Below are positions 35,310 to 42,919 of a stretch of 64,000 bases of DNA, one piece after another. The notes under the pieces were generated by a model that worked only from the letters and a program-made list of their open reading frames with translations, was not told the origin of the DNA and searched no databases. This DNA comes from Kribbella amoyensis (GTDB lineage: Bacteria; Actinomycetota; Actinomycetes; Propionibacteriales; Kribbellaceae): NCBI RefSeq assembly GCF_007828865.1, contig NZ_VIVK01000001.1, positions 2,852,001 to 2,916,000 on the forward strand, written 5' to 3'. Position 1 is the stretch's first letter. Each line of letters opens with the position of its first letter. Both the position numbers and the translations under genes were made by a program.

Positions 35310-35476
35310 GCACCACGACTATCGAGCACCGCGACGTGACCCCGGCCGCGCAGCCCTACATCGACGGCAAGTTCGTCAGCCTCTGCTCGTGCGGCGCCGA
35401 GTTCTTCGGCGACGACCCGGACCACGCCGACTACCTGCTTCTCGACCACATCTGCCCCGACGACACCACCCGCTGA
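35306..35476 (+). CDS. Tiny protein with Cys pair (56 aa)
   Basis: The protein has 56 residues from ATG 35306, coupled to the previous tiny gene. The sequence FVSLCSCGAEFFGDDPDHADYLLLDHIC contains Cys-x-Cys, spaced His residues and a final Cys, so it may be a single zinc-binding beta/alpha unit. Similar short proteins are frequent in actinobacterial phages and ICEs. Function unknown. Confidence 0.6.
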   Translation: MSTTTIEHRDVTPAAQPYIDGKFVSLCSCGAEFFGDDPDHADYLLLDHICPDDTTR

Positions 35477-35486
35477 CCCACCGGCT

Positions 35487-35531
35487 CGGGGAGTGCCGTG
35501 GTGAAGGACCACGCACCCACGGCGCTCCCCG
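35487..35531. terminator. 15-bp hairpin upstream of the methyltransferase gene
   Basis: CGGGGAGTGCCGTGG (35487-35501) pairs with CCACGGCGCTCCCCG (35517-35531), with one G-T pair and a 15-base loop. There is no T-run. It lies 10 bases after one gene and 21 before the next, and resembles the hairpin after the methyltransferase gene. Confidence 0.6.
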
Positions 35532-35552
35532 CCACCACGAGAGGAGCTGAGC

Positions 35553-37283
35553 ATGACTTTGAGCTTGACTGACCTGTTCTGCGGCGCCGGTGGATCCAGC
35601 TCTGGCGCGGTGCAGATCCCCGGGATCGATGTGCGGATCGCGGCGAACCACTGGGCGCTGGCGGTAGCCGTGCACAACCTGAACCACCCCAACACCGACC
35701 ACTCGACGGCCGACCTGCACAAAGAAGACCCCCGCTACTTCCCGCGCACGGACCTGCTGTGGGCGTCGCCGGAGTGCACGAAGTGGTCGCAGGCCAACGG
35801 CAAGCAGCTGCCCGCGATCGAGGAGGGTCTGTTCGAGGACCCGTTGTCTGACGAGGCCGCGCAGCGGTCGCGGCTGCTGATGTTCGACGTGCTGAAGTTC
35901 GCCGAGTACCACCGCTACCGGGTGATGGTCATCGAGAACGTGGTCGACATCGCCACGCAGCCCAAGTACCAGCTGGCCTGGCACGTGTGGCGCCAGGACC
36001 TGATGAAGCTGGGCTACCGGTTCCGGGTCGTGTCGCTGAACTCGATGCACGCCCAGGCGTTCGGGCCGCCGGCGCCGCAGTCGCGGGACCGGATCTACAT
36101 CGCGTGCTGGCTGGACGGGACCCCGGCGCCGGACTTCGAGCAGATCCTCCGCCCGCAGGCGTACTGCACCCGGTGCGAGCAGATGGTGGAGTCGCAGCAG
36201 GCGTGGAAGCGGGGCAAGACCGTGGGCCGCTACCGGCAGTCCTATGTCTACGTGCACGCCGCGTGCGGGACCGTCGTGGAGCCGGGCTACCTGCCCGCCG
36301 CTGCCGCGATCGACTGGACGGTGCCGGGGGAGCGGATCGGGGACCGGTTGAAGCCGAGGACCCGGGCCCGGATCGCGGCCGGGATCGCCCGTTACTGGGG
36401 GCCGTTCCACCTGGAGGCCGCCGGGAACTCCTACGACGCCACGAACCCGCACCACCCGCACTACGGCGACCCGGACGGCTACTACCGGGCCTGGGGAATC
36501 GACGAGGTTCTCCGCACCCTGCACACCACCGCCTCGAAGGGGCTCGCGGTACCGGTCGAGGGCCGCGACGGCAAGGACGCGGACCCGATGTGGTGGCCGA
36601 TGCGGACCCAGACGACCCGGGCTGAGACCGCGATGGTGACGCCGTTCGTCGCCGAACTCCGGGGCGGCGGGTCGGACGCACGGTCGGTGCTGGAGGCAGC
36701 GGCGACGTTCTGCGCCAGCGGCCAGCACCACGGCCTCGTCACCCCGTCCGGGGGTTCGTGGAACGACGACGCCCGCCCGACCGACGAGGTCCTGCGGACC
36801 CTGACCACCCGGGACGCCTACGCGCTGGTCTCGCCGTACTACGGCAACGCCGGGTACGCCAAGCCGGTCGTCGACCCGGTCGGAACGCTGACCACCGTCG
36901 ACCGGTACGCGCTCGTGCACCGCAACAACACCGGCGGCGCCGAGATGAGCACACCGGTCACCGAGTACATGCGCACCCTGACCACCAGCGGGCACCAGTC
37001 GCTGATCCAGGCCGGGCCGCGCGGCGGACGCCCGAAGGTCTCACCGGCCGATCTGAAAGAGGCCGAGGCCATGGTTTCGGAGTGCCTGTTCCGCATGTTC
37101 ATGCCGAAGGAAGCCGCCGCCGGGATGGCGTTCGCCCCGGACTACCGCTTCGACGTCCTCGACGCCAAAGGCAAGACGCCCAGCAAGCGTGACCTGATCA
37201 AGATGACCGGCAACGCCGTCACCCCGCCGTCGGCCAGAGACATGATCGGCGCCGCGGTCATCCCGCTCGGCTACGCCACCTGA
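35553..37283 (+). CDS. Orphan DNA (cytosine-5) methyltransferase
   Basis: The protein has 576 residues from ATG 35553, with GAGGAG upstream. The m5C motifs are in order: I, LTDLFCGAGGSSSG; IV, WASPECTKWS, where Cys75 is the catalytic nucleophile and the usual Pro-Cys is Glu-Cys, as in many actinophage enzymes; VI, VIENVVD; VIII, PQSRDRIYI; X, TGNAVTPPSARDM near the C-terminus. The long region between VIII and X (repeated LRTLTT-like units at ~330-500) should be the target-recognition part. No restriction nuclease is nearby, so it probably protects the element from host restriction or regulates it. It stands alone between two hairpins. Confidence 0.92.
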   Translation: MTLSLTDLFCGAGGSSSGAVQIPGIDVRIAANHWALAVAVHNLNHPNTDHSTADLHKEDPRYFPRTDLLWASPECTKWSQANGKQLPAIEEGLFEDPLSDEAAQRSRLLMFDVLKFAEYHRYRVMVIENVVDIATQPKYQLAWHVWRQDLMKLGYRFRVVSLNSMHAQAFGPPAPQSRDRIYIACWLDGTPAPDFEQILRPQAYCTRCEQMVESQQAWKRGKTVGRYRQSYVYVHAACGTVVEPGYLPAAAAIDWTVPGERIGDRLKPRTRARIAAGIARYWGPFHLEAAGNSYDATNPHHPHYGDPDGYYRAWGIDEVLRTLHTTASKGLAVPVEGRDGKDADPMWWPMRTQTTRAETAMVTPFVAELRGGGSDARSVLEAAATFCASGQHHGLVTPSGGSWNDDARPTDEVLRTLTTRDAYALVSPYYGNAGYAKPVVDPVGTLTTVDRYALVHRNNTGGAEMSTPVTEYMRTLTTSGHQSLIQAGPRGGRPKVSPADLKEAEAMVSECLFRMFMPKEAAAGMAFAPDYRFDVLDAKGKTPSKRDLIKMTGNAVTPPSARDMIGAAVIPLGYAT

Positions 37284-37295
37284 GCAACACCCACC

Positions 37296-37333
37296 GGGGA
37301 GAGCCGCACGGCGTAGCAGCGGCGGCTCTCCCC
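37296..37333. terminator. 12-bp hairpin downstream of the methyltransferase gene
   Basis: GGGGAGAGCCGC (37296-37307) and GCGGCTCTCCCC (37322-37333) pair perfectly around a 14-base loop, 13 bases after the stop codon. Flanks (ACCCACCGG before, CCACCA after) match those of the hairpin at 35487-35531. No T-run. Confidence 0.65.
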
Positions 37334-37366
37334 ACCACCCGAACACCAGCACCTGAAGGGGAAACG

Positions 37367-38230
37367 ATGACCGACAACACACCACCGGCCGGCCACCAAC
37401 CGGACGACTTCGACGTCGCGGTCCAGGCCGTGACCCGCGCGATCCGGGCCATGAACAACAACCAGAGACCCGGCGACGGCAGCGAGTTCATCACGCACCT
37501 CATCGCGGCCGTCGCCGCGAACCTGGGCAGCAGCGCCGCCGTGATCACCAGCCGCCCAGGATCCTGGGAAGCCGCCGGCGTCCGCGAACTGCTGGCCAGC
37601 ACGGTCGGCGAAGACGACGAATACCTGATCAGCCACCGCACCGCGCCGGTAGAGGTCGTGATCGACCCCGAAGAGACCCTGGACGACCTCGGGATCTACC
37701 AAGCCTATGAAGCCAGCGCAGACCACATCGGCCGTCAACTGTTCGGCGCAAGGTACGAAGCAGTGGAACAGCCCGGACCGGACGGACAGCCGGTCATGGT
37801 CCGGCGCGGTCAGCTCACCATCGACGAACTGGAGCAGATCGAAGCCGTCGATGATCTGATCTGGGACCTCTACGACGCAGATCTCGCCACCTACCGGGCG
37901 GCCGTCGCCGACACGATCACCAGCGAAGCCGAGCGGCTGCGCAACGACCCGCACTCGCAGTTGCCCCCGCACCTGAGCGTCACTGTCCGGCTGCTCGACC
38001 CCAACAACCCCGCCGACAATCGCGCCGACCAGACCAACGGCTGGGAGCCCGGCATCGAGTCGCAGCTGTTCCAGCACGCCCGCGAGGCCACCCCGCTACC
38101 AGGCGGACTCCTGCCGGACTGGAGCAACTACCGCATGCACGAAGAGATCCTGGCCGCCGGTCACTGGCCCCACCTGCGCATCCCCGAACTCGCCCGCTAC
38201 GGCGTACCCACGACCCCGAAGGAGAACTGA
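37367..38230 (+). CDS. Hypothetical protein, replication-module neighbour
   Basis: The protein has 287 residues from ATG 37367, with AAGGGGAAA upstream. It is soluble and acidic. An N-terminal helical domain (FDVAVQAVTRAIRAMNN; EFITHLIAAVAANLG) is followed by VEVVIDPEETLDDLGIYQAYEAS and a C-terminal half with LTIDELEQIEAVDDLIWDLYDAD. No motif of a known enzyme. It starts a second run of closely spaced genes that ends with the prim-pol. Confidence 0.65.
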   Translation: MTDNTPPAGHQPDDFDVAVQAVTRAIRAMNNNQRPGDGSEFITHLIAAVAANLGSSAAVITSRPGSWEAAGVRELLASTVGEDDEYLISHRTAPVEVVIDPEETLDDLGIYQAYEASADHIGRQLFGARYEAVEQPGPDGQPVMVRRGQLTIDELEQIEAVDDLIWDLYDADLATYRAAVADTITSEAERLRNDPHSQLPPHLSVTVRLLDPNNPADNRADQTNGWEPGIESQLFQHAREATPLPGGLLPDWSNYRMHEEILAAGHWPHLRIPELARYGVPTTPKEN

Positions 38231-38233
38231 GCC

Positions 38234-38455
38234 ATGCCGCAACCCACCTGGACCGAGATCACCCGACAAGCGACCACCTGTCTCAACCAGGGCCGGGCAG
38301 GACTCAGCGACGCTCGCGACTGGCTCGCGTCCGACTGGCACCCCGCGCATGGACCGACCGACCACGACCAACGCCACGAAGCAGCACGGCTGATCAGCCA
38401 GGCCAAAGCCCTGCTCGACCAGGCCAAGAACGCCCTTGAAGCCAGCCGGCAATGA
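38234..38455 (+). CDS. Small helical hypothetical protein (73 aa)
   Basis: ATG 38234 lies 3 bases after the previous stop, with AAGGAG upstream. The protein is Trp-containing and helical (WTEITRQATTCLNQGRAGL; ARLISQAKALLDQAKNALEAS). No family recognised. The next frame could start within its stop codon (ATGA). Confidence 0.55.
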   Translation: MPQPTWTEITRQATTCLNQGRAGLSDARDWLASDWHPAHGPTDHDQRHEAARLISQAKALLDQAKNALEASRQ

Positions 38456-38478
38456 CCACCACCGAAGGAGGATCGACC

Positions 38479-38772
38479 ATGTCCAAGCGGATTCCCAACG
38501 GCACCGTCCTCGCGACCGTCGACGAGCTGGACAAACTCACAGCGTCGGCGCTGGCGCCGGTCGTGATCGACCGCGACGGTACGCCGTGGATCGTGTTCCA
38601 GACCGAAGACGGCGCCGACTGCGCTTGGACCGTCCCCTGCCCTGACCTGGACATCCACGGCGGAACCGACTTCGAAGGGCTCCTGCTTCGCGCGCCGCTC
38701 CGCGTGGTGTTCAACGGCGACACCAACCCCGAGACCTGGCCACGCCAGGACCGGCAGGGGGTGACGGCGTGA
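38479..38772 (+). CDS. Small hypothetical protein (97 aa)
   Basis: ATG 38479 is preceded by AAGGAGG at 8 bases, the best ribosome site in this cluster; an ATGA-coupled ATG at 38452 is the alternative. The product looks like a small beta-rich domain (VVIDRDGTPWIVFQTEDGAD; LRAPLRVVFNGD). Family not recognised. Confidence 0.6.
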   Translation: MSKRIPNGTVLATVDELDKLTASALAPVVIDRDGTPWIVFQTEDGADCAWTVPCPDLDIHGGTDFEGLLLRAPLRVVFNGDTNPETWPRQDRQGVTA

Positions 38773-38990
38773 CGATCAAGGTCAGGCTGTCAGGCGAACC
38801 CGAGGAGATCGACGCGATGGTCGAACACCTGCGCCAACAGTTCGACGTCGCCGGCGGGGAACGCCGCTACCCCAACCTCGGCGCGTTCGGCATCCGCGTC
38901 TACCTGGAAGTCCGGCCCCACACCACGCCGACACCCCGCCGCGTCCGGAGCGAGCGCGTACATCCAACGCGAACGGAGATCGAGCCATGA
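38769..38990 (+). CDS. Small DUF3970-like protein (73 aa)
   Basis: GTG 38769 overlaps the previous stop (GTGA). The sequence IKVRLSGEPEEIDAMVEHLRQQFDV then RRYPNLGAFGIRVYLEV matches the short alpha/beta pattern of DUF3970-like proteins found beside replication genes in mobile elements. No activity is known. The stop overlaps the prim-pol start. Confidence 0.6.
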   Translation: MTIKVRLSGEPEEIDAMVEHLRQQFDVAGGERRYPNLGAFGIRVYLEVRPHTTPTPRRVRSERVHPTRTEIEP

Positions 38991-39892
38991 CCACCAACCC
39001 CGCCAGCACAACCAAGCCGAGGAACCGTTCTCGAGTCGCAGCACCCGACCGGCTCGCGCGGGCAGCACTCTGGCACGCCAACCGAGGCCTGGCCGTGTTC
39101 CCGCTCGCACCCGGCAGCAAGGTCCCCGCCGTCGACGACTGGCCACACACCGCCACCACCGACCCCGACCAGATCACCCAGTGGTGGAAAGACGCGCCCT
39201 ACAACATCGGCGTCGCCGCCGGGCCCAGCGGACTCCTGGTCATCGACCTCGACCGCCCACGGACACCCAACGAAACCCCTCCCGAGTCCGCCGGGACAGC
39301 GACCAGTGGGCGCGAGGTACTCGACGAGCTCGCCGCACAGGCCGGGCAACGGATGCCAAGAACGTGGACCGTGAGCACCCCGAGCGGCGGACAGCACCTC
39401 TACTACCGGCGCCCCGACGGCGACGACCTGGGCAACAGCGCCGGCCGGCTCGGATGGAAGATCGACACCCGAGGCATCGGTGGGTACGTCGTCGGCGCCG
39501 GATCAATGATCCGGGGCCAGCGCTACCGCGCCGACGTGATCCGGCGGCCCGCCGACCTGCCCGACTGGATCACCACCGCCCTGACCCCGCCGCCGGCAGA
39601 CCTCACCGTGACACGCACCGGGCGACGGCCCAGCGCGGCCTACGGTCTGGCAGCACTCGCCGGCCAGCTCGACAAGCTCCTGGCCTCAACGCCCGGGAGC
39701 CGCAACGACGACCTCAACGGCTCCGCCTACGCCCTCGGCCGGGTCGCCGCCACCGGAGCACTCGACCCCTTGACCATCCACGTCGAACTGCTGTCAGCCG
39801 CACTGAAGATCGGACTGGGCCGCCGCGAGGCCGAACGCACCATCGAGTCCGGACTCACCGCCGGATTGCAGAACCCCCGCACCATGAAGTGA
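38987..39892 (+). CDS. Bifunctional primase/polymerase (prim-pol) domain protein
   Basis: The protein has 301 residues from ATG 38987 (ATGA overlap). The archaeo-eukaryotic primase fold is clear: ALWHANRGLAVFPLAPGSKVP at the start, ITQWWKDAPYNIGVAAGPSGL, catalytic Asp pair in LVIDLDRP, and the nucleotide-binding GGQHLYYRR. GGYVVGAGS follows. No helicase domain is fused, so it should work with host or relaxase helicase. In actinobacterial ICEs such proteins replace Rep as the replication initiator of the excised circle. A long hairpin terminator lies 92 bases downstream. Confidence 0.9.
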   Translation: MTTNPASTTKPRNRSRVAAPDRLARAALWHANRGLAVFPLAPGSKVPAVDDWPHTATTDPDQITQWWKDAPYNIGVAAGPSGLLVIDLDRPRTPNETPPESAGTATSGREVLDELAAQAGQRMPRTWTVSTPSGGQHLYYRRPDGDDLGNSAGRLGWKIDTRGIGGYVVGAGSMIRGQRYRADVIRRPADLPDWITTALTPPPADLTVTRTGRRPSAAYGLAALAGQLDKLLASTPGSRNDDLNGSAYALGRVAATGALDPLTIHVELLSAALKIGLGRREAERTIESGLTAGLQNPRTMK

Positions 39893-39983
39893 GCCCGCTG
39901 ACTCGGACGGTGCAGGCTCCCGCGCGGCGGGACCGGAATTCCGGGTCAATGAAGCGGGCTCTGAACGCTGGTCCGACACACAA

Positions 39984-40019
39984 GAGGGGACGAACTGCGA
40001 CACCGCAGTTCCTCCCCTC
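39984..40019. terminator. 16-bp bidirectional terminator hairpin
   Basis: Arms 39984-39999 and 40004-40019 (GAGGGG...GAACTGCG / CGCAGTTC...CCCCTC) pair with a single C-C mismatch around ACAC. It sits between the convergent prim-pol gene and the minus-strand gene at 40049. Confidence 0.8.
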
Positions 40020-40048
40020 GACGCTGAGGCCGACGACAACCGGGAGGC

Positions 40049-40510
40049 TCAGGCCGAGCGGTGCTCAACCGGTGCGACAGCGCTCGGCACCGGGCCCTTG
40101 CCCGCAGCCCAGTCGATCACGTCCCGGACACCCTCCAGGTAACCCGGCCGCGGCCGCATCGACGACGACCGGTAACCCTCCGGGCACCGCTGAATCAGCT
40201 CCCCGACCTCGGCCCGCACAGCCCCGACCGCCGCAGGCGTAGCGGTCCCCAAGGCGGCACCCGGCACCGCGATCGGTGGCCACATCCGCATCCAGTCCGA
40301 CGCAAGACTCAGCTGCTCCGCGCCAGTCAGCCAGCGGAACGTGCCGACCGCTCCGGAGGTGTAGTTCTTCTCCCACTCAGGGCCATCGCTGCGCATAACC
40401 AGCCGCGGCAACGCGGCCTCAGCCCGGCGCCAAACATCCACGAACTCGACCGTACCAACCCCCACGTTGGCGAACGGTTCATCCACCCGCACTCGGTCAG
40501 TGATCTCCAT
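40049..40510 (-). CDS. Hypothetical protein of the element (153 aa)
   Basis: ATG 40510 is chosen; the frame extends 14 codons further without a better ribosome site. The protein reads MEITDRVRVDEPFANVG at the start, then a Trp-rich middle (WEKNYTSGAVGTFRWLTGAEQLSLASDWMRMW in pieces) and helical end. Soluble. No family recognised. It is convergent with the replication module and marks the start of the cargo zone. Confidence 0.55.
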   Translation of the reverse strand: MEITDRVRVDEPFANVGVGTVEFVDVWRRAEAALPRLVMRSDGPEWEKNYTSGAVGTFRWLTGAEQLSLASDWMRMWPPIAVPGAALGTATPAAVGAVRAEVGELIQRCPEGYRSSSMRPRPGYLEGVRDVIDWAAGKGPVPSAVAPVEHRSA

Positions 40511-40700
40511 ACCACCAACGGTCCCAGACACCATCGACAGTTTCCACAGCATTGCTGCGAATGCCCACCCCCTGCTGCCGCTGGCGCGACGCTCGGGTGG
40601 ACCGAACCGTCTTCCCAGGTCGGCCAGGAGCTCGCCGCTTCCATGCGCATTGGTCTGTTGCAGGTCGAAGCGATGCTGTGGCTGCTGAGGAGCGGCCGTA

Positions 40701-41969
40701 CTACTTCATTCGGCTCAACGCGGCCCATGAGTCTTCGTCGATCACAGGCCTGAGCTGCTCCAAGATGAGCCAGCGACTTGCGTACTTTGCAGTGCGCACG
40801 GTACCCATCTCGAAGTCGAACGCAGGGTCACCCAGGAACAGGCTCATCGGGCCCCAGCTGCCCATTCGATGCTCGGTGCCATGAAGGCGGCCTTGATGCA
40901 CGGTCCTGGACCGCTGGACATAGGCGGCCGCGAGAGAGGCTGCCTGATCGTCTGCCAATACCAGCTTTACGGCATCCTCGAAGCGACGTCTACTGCTTAA
41001 GGTTGAACCGCAGTGCGCGCACTTTTCCGGCTTCTTATCGATCTGGGCCACGGTCTCTACCGTCGCGGTGTAGCAGACTAATGCCAGTGAGGGGTGATCA
41101 GGTTCGATGCTCAGCCCTTCATGATGCATGAACAGCGCATGCCGGATCCTGGGCTTGCTCCGTAGATATTCCTCGCCACGGGCCAGCCACGGCGGCACTT
41201 CGATCGGCTCACCAGAGGCGTATGCATCGTCCGAGGCGGCACGCCAGCCATGTCCCATGAGTGGGCCGGCGAAGTCACCAGACTTGATGTATGACTCTCG
41301 TGGACCTTCGCGAATCGTCCAGGGACTGTCCCAAACAAGTGATAGGAGCGCTGTTAGCTGGCGCATGCGCTCCAGGGTTTTCCAGTCGCCGTCTTCCCCC
41401 CATTTGTAGCATCTTGTCTTTCCGGTGACGAGAATGGGGGAGCGGTAGTTCCAAGCAACTGTGAGCCCGAGCCGTGACTGCGTGGTGGTTTGATCTTCTG
41501 CGATGCGGCCGGCGGCCAAGCTGAAGTTCATTCCGCCTTGCTTGGAGGGTCGAGACAACTGTTGTCCGGTAGCCCAACGGGCCGGGACTTCTGTCAGAAC
41601 CGTTCGCCAGTTGACGAGCTTTGTCGTGCCTAGCATGGTCAGTGCTTGTTCGACGACCTGTTTCCAAAGCTGCGTATCCTCCTCGCGCGGCACGCCCTGG
41701 CCTGCAAGATAGAGGTCGAGGTGCCCGTCGCGGCTGATCAGCCAGAGCCGTGCCAGTTCGGTACCGTCCTGTGTGTTGGCTTTGTATTCGTCGACTCGGC
41801 CGACGGTCGGCACGACGATAGTTTGAGAGCTATAGCCGTAGTCTTTCAACTCTCGCAATGCCTCCGTGAGGCGATAGACAAACTCATCCTTGGCCTCGTC
41901 TCGGATCGGGGTGCGTTCGTGCTCGGGTACCGGCATGACGAAGTCGGGCGACCACAGGTTGTCGGACAT
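40701..41969 (-). CDS. HEPN-like protein, candidate defence effector
   Basis: The protein has 422 residues from ATG 41969, with GGAAGG upstream. The N-terminal two thirds are a mixed beta-rich region without a recognised family (YSSQTIVVPTVGR, LVNWRTVLTEVPARW, VAWNYRSPILVTG). The C-terminal part looks like an ApeA/HEPN-type helical bundle: LALVCYTATVETVAQ, a CAHCG pair at about residue 315, RRRFEDAVKLVL, and AAYVQRSRTVHQG with R-x-x-x-H (His ~358). HEPN proteins with this Arg/His pair are often RNases in phage-defence abortive systems. The gene stands alone in lower-GC cargo DNA. HEPN assignment is by motif only. Confidence 0.6.
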   Translation of the reverse strand: MSDNLWSPDFVMPVPEHERTPIRDEAKDEFVYRLTEALRELKDYGYSSQTIVVPTVGRVDEYKANTQDGTELARLWLISRDGHLDLYLAGQGVPREEDTQLWKQVVEQALTMLGTTKLVNWRTVLTEVPARWATGQQLSRPSKQGGMNFSLAAGRIAEDQTTTQSRLGLTVAWNYRSPILVTGKTRCYKWGEDGDWKTLERMRQLTALLSLVWDSPWTIREGPRESYIKSGDFAGPLMGHGWRAASDDAYASGEPIEVPPWLARGEEYLRSKPRIRHALFMHHEGLSIEPDHPSLALVCYTATVETVAQIDKKPEKCAHCGSTLSSRRRFEDAVKLVLADDQAASLAAAYVQRSRTVHQGRLHGTEHRMGSWGPMSLFLGDPAFDFEMGTVRTAKYASRWLILEQLRPVIDEDSWAALSRMK

Positions 41970-42171
41970 TTGTGCAGGCCTTCCTGGGGCATACGAACTT
42001 TGCCGCATAGCGCTAGCAATGGCCCCACGACGAAGGATAGACGGGAAGTGAGCTGATCCGCGGTCGAGACCGCGCCGCGCGGGGCATCTTCGGGCCATTG
42101 CGAGATCGCGAGGCGGACGCGGGGATCGATGGGTTCGTTGGCTGACACCGCCCGAGCCTCGCGGCCGAAGT

Positions 42172-42240
42172 GTCACCACCAAGCCCACCAGCAATGTCAC
42201 CGATGTCCTAATCCAGAACCGTCACCGAAGTCCTGAGACA
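42172..42240. repeat. Remnant of an IS481-like end (iterated ~25-bp units)
   Basis: GTCACCGATGTCCT (42196-42209) and GTCACCGAAGTCCT (42221-42234) recur with 25-base spacing, with a weaker GTCACC at 42172. Iterated transposase-binding units of this period are typical of IS481-family ends, and the full IS481 element at the right of the window shows the same architecture. No transposase gene remains. Confidence 0.5.
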
Positions 42241-42254
42241 TAACACTGGGATCC

Positions 42255-42581
42255 ATGGTGGGACGGTTCAAGATGCGCCCCGGTGACGGGGACAACGACT
42301 GGTCGATCTGAGACTCCGCGGTCAACGGACAGCGCGGATCCGGCCTGACTGAACGCGAAGCCTGTGACCAGGCCGCCGACCTCGAACTCCAGTACGACGC
42401 CCACGGTTACCGCTCATCCGACACCGTCCACCGCGTCGACCCACCCGTGCGGGTCGAGGCCTGGCGGCCCGCCGGTGTCCTGGACGCCTGGGTCCGCGAG
42501 AACGGCGCCTGGATCGGCCGGATCCGCCTCGACGACGGACAGGTCGTCTGGATCCGCGACACCGACGTGCGTCGCGCTTAG
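42255..42581 (+). pseudogene. Small gene with one in-frame stop (TGA at 42309)
   Basis: From ATG 42255 the frame reads MVGRFKMRPGDGDNDWSI, then TGA, then continues in the same frame for 89 codons with natural-looking protein (GLTEREACDQAADLELQYD; VDPPVRVEAWRPAGVLDAWV; GQVVWIRDTDVRRA) to TAG 42579-42581. A single C to T change of CGA would give the stop. The product would be a 108-residue Trp-rich protein typical of actinobacterial elements; no function known. It is preceded by an IS-end remnant. Confidence 0.6.
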
Positions 42582-42596
42582 GCCGGCTGACATTGC

Positions 42597-42624
42597 GTCT
42601 CGGCCGCTGCGGAACGGCCGAGAC
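42597..42624. terminator. 10-bp terminator-like hairpin
   Basis: GTCTCGGCCG (42597-42606) and CGGCCGAGAC (42615-42624) pair perfectly around CTGCGGAA, 15 bases after the small pseudogene. Confidence 0.6.
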
Positions 42625-42919
42625 GGCCACGCCCTTGGGCCTCCCTGGACGTGAAAGGGCCTGGCCGCGCAGGGGGTGAGCGTCGAGCCAGGTCCTGCGT
42701 TCCAGTCGACGCCCGGGGGAGGAGCGTCGGGACCGTGCCAGCTGTCCAGGTAGAACGGGATTCGGGTGTATTCCCAGCTGAGGTGGTTGTGGTACTCGAT
42801 CGTGTGCAGCGACTGCAGGGACCGCTGCCACCGGCTGCTGCTCATCCCCGGTCGGCTGGGTCAGCATGCGTGACATCGCTCAGCTGACCGACCAGTCCGG
42901 TCGAACGTCTCGGCCTGGT
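42625..42919. other. Gap with a possible minus-strand gene fragment
   Basis: A minus-strand frame from ATG 42845 reads LQSLHTIEYHNHLSWEYTRI and FYLDSWHGPDAPP, which looks like real protein, but after about 60 codons it runs antisense through the hairpin and the neighbouring pseudogene. It is best read as a truncated remnant. Nothing else is supported here. Confidence 0.3.

Noticed and set aside
42414..42845. 143-codon minus-strand gene
   Set aside because: Only the first ~60 codons look like protein; the rest is antisense to the 42255-42581 pseudogene and crosses a hairpin. Kept only as a possible fragment.
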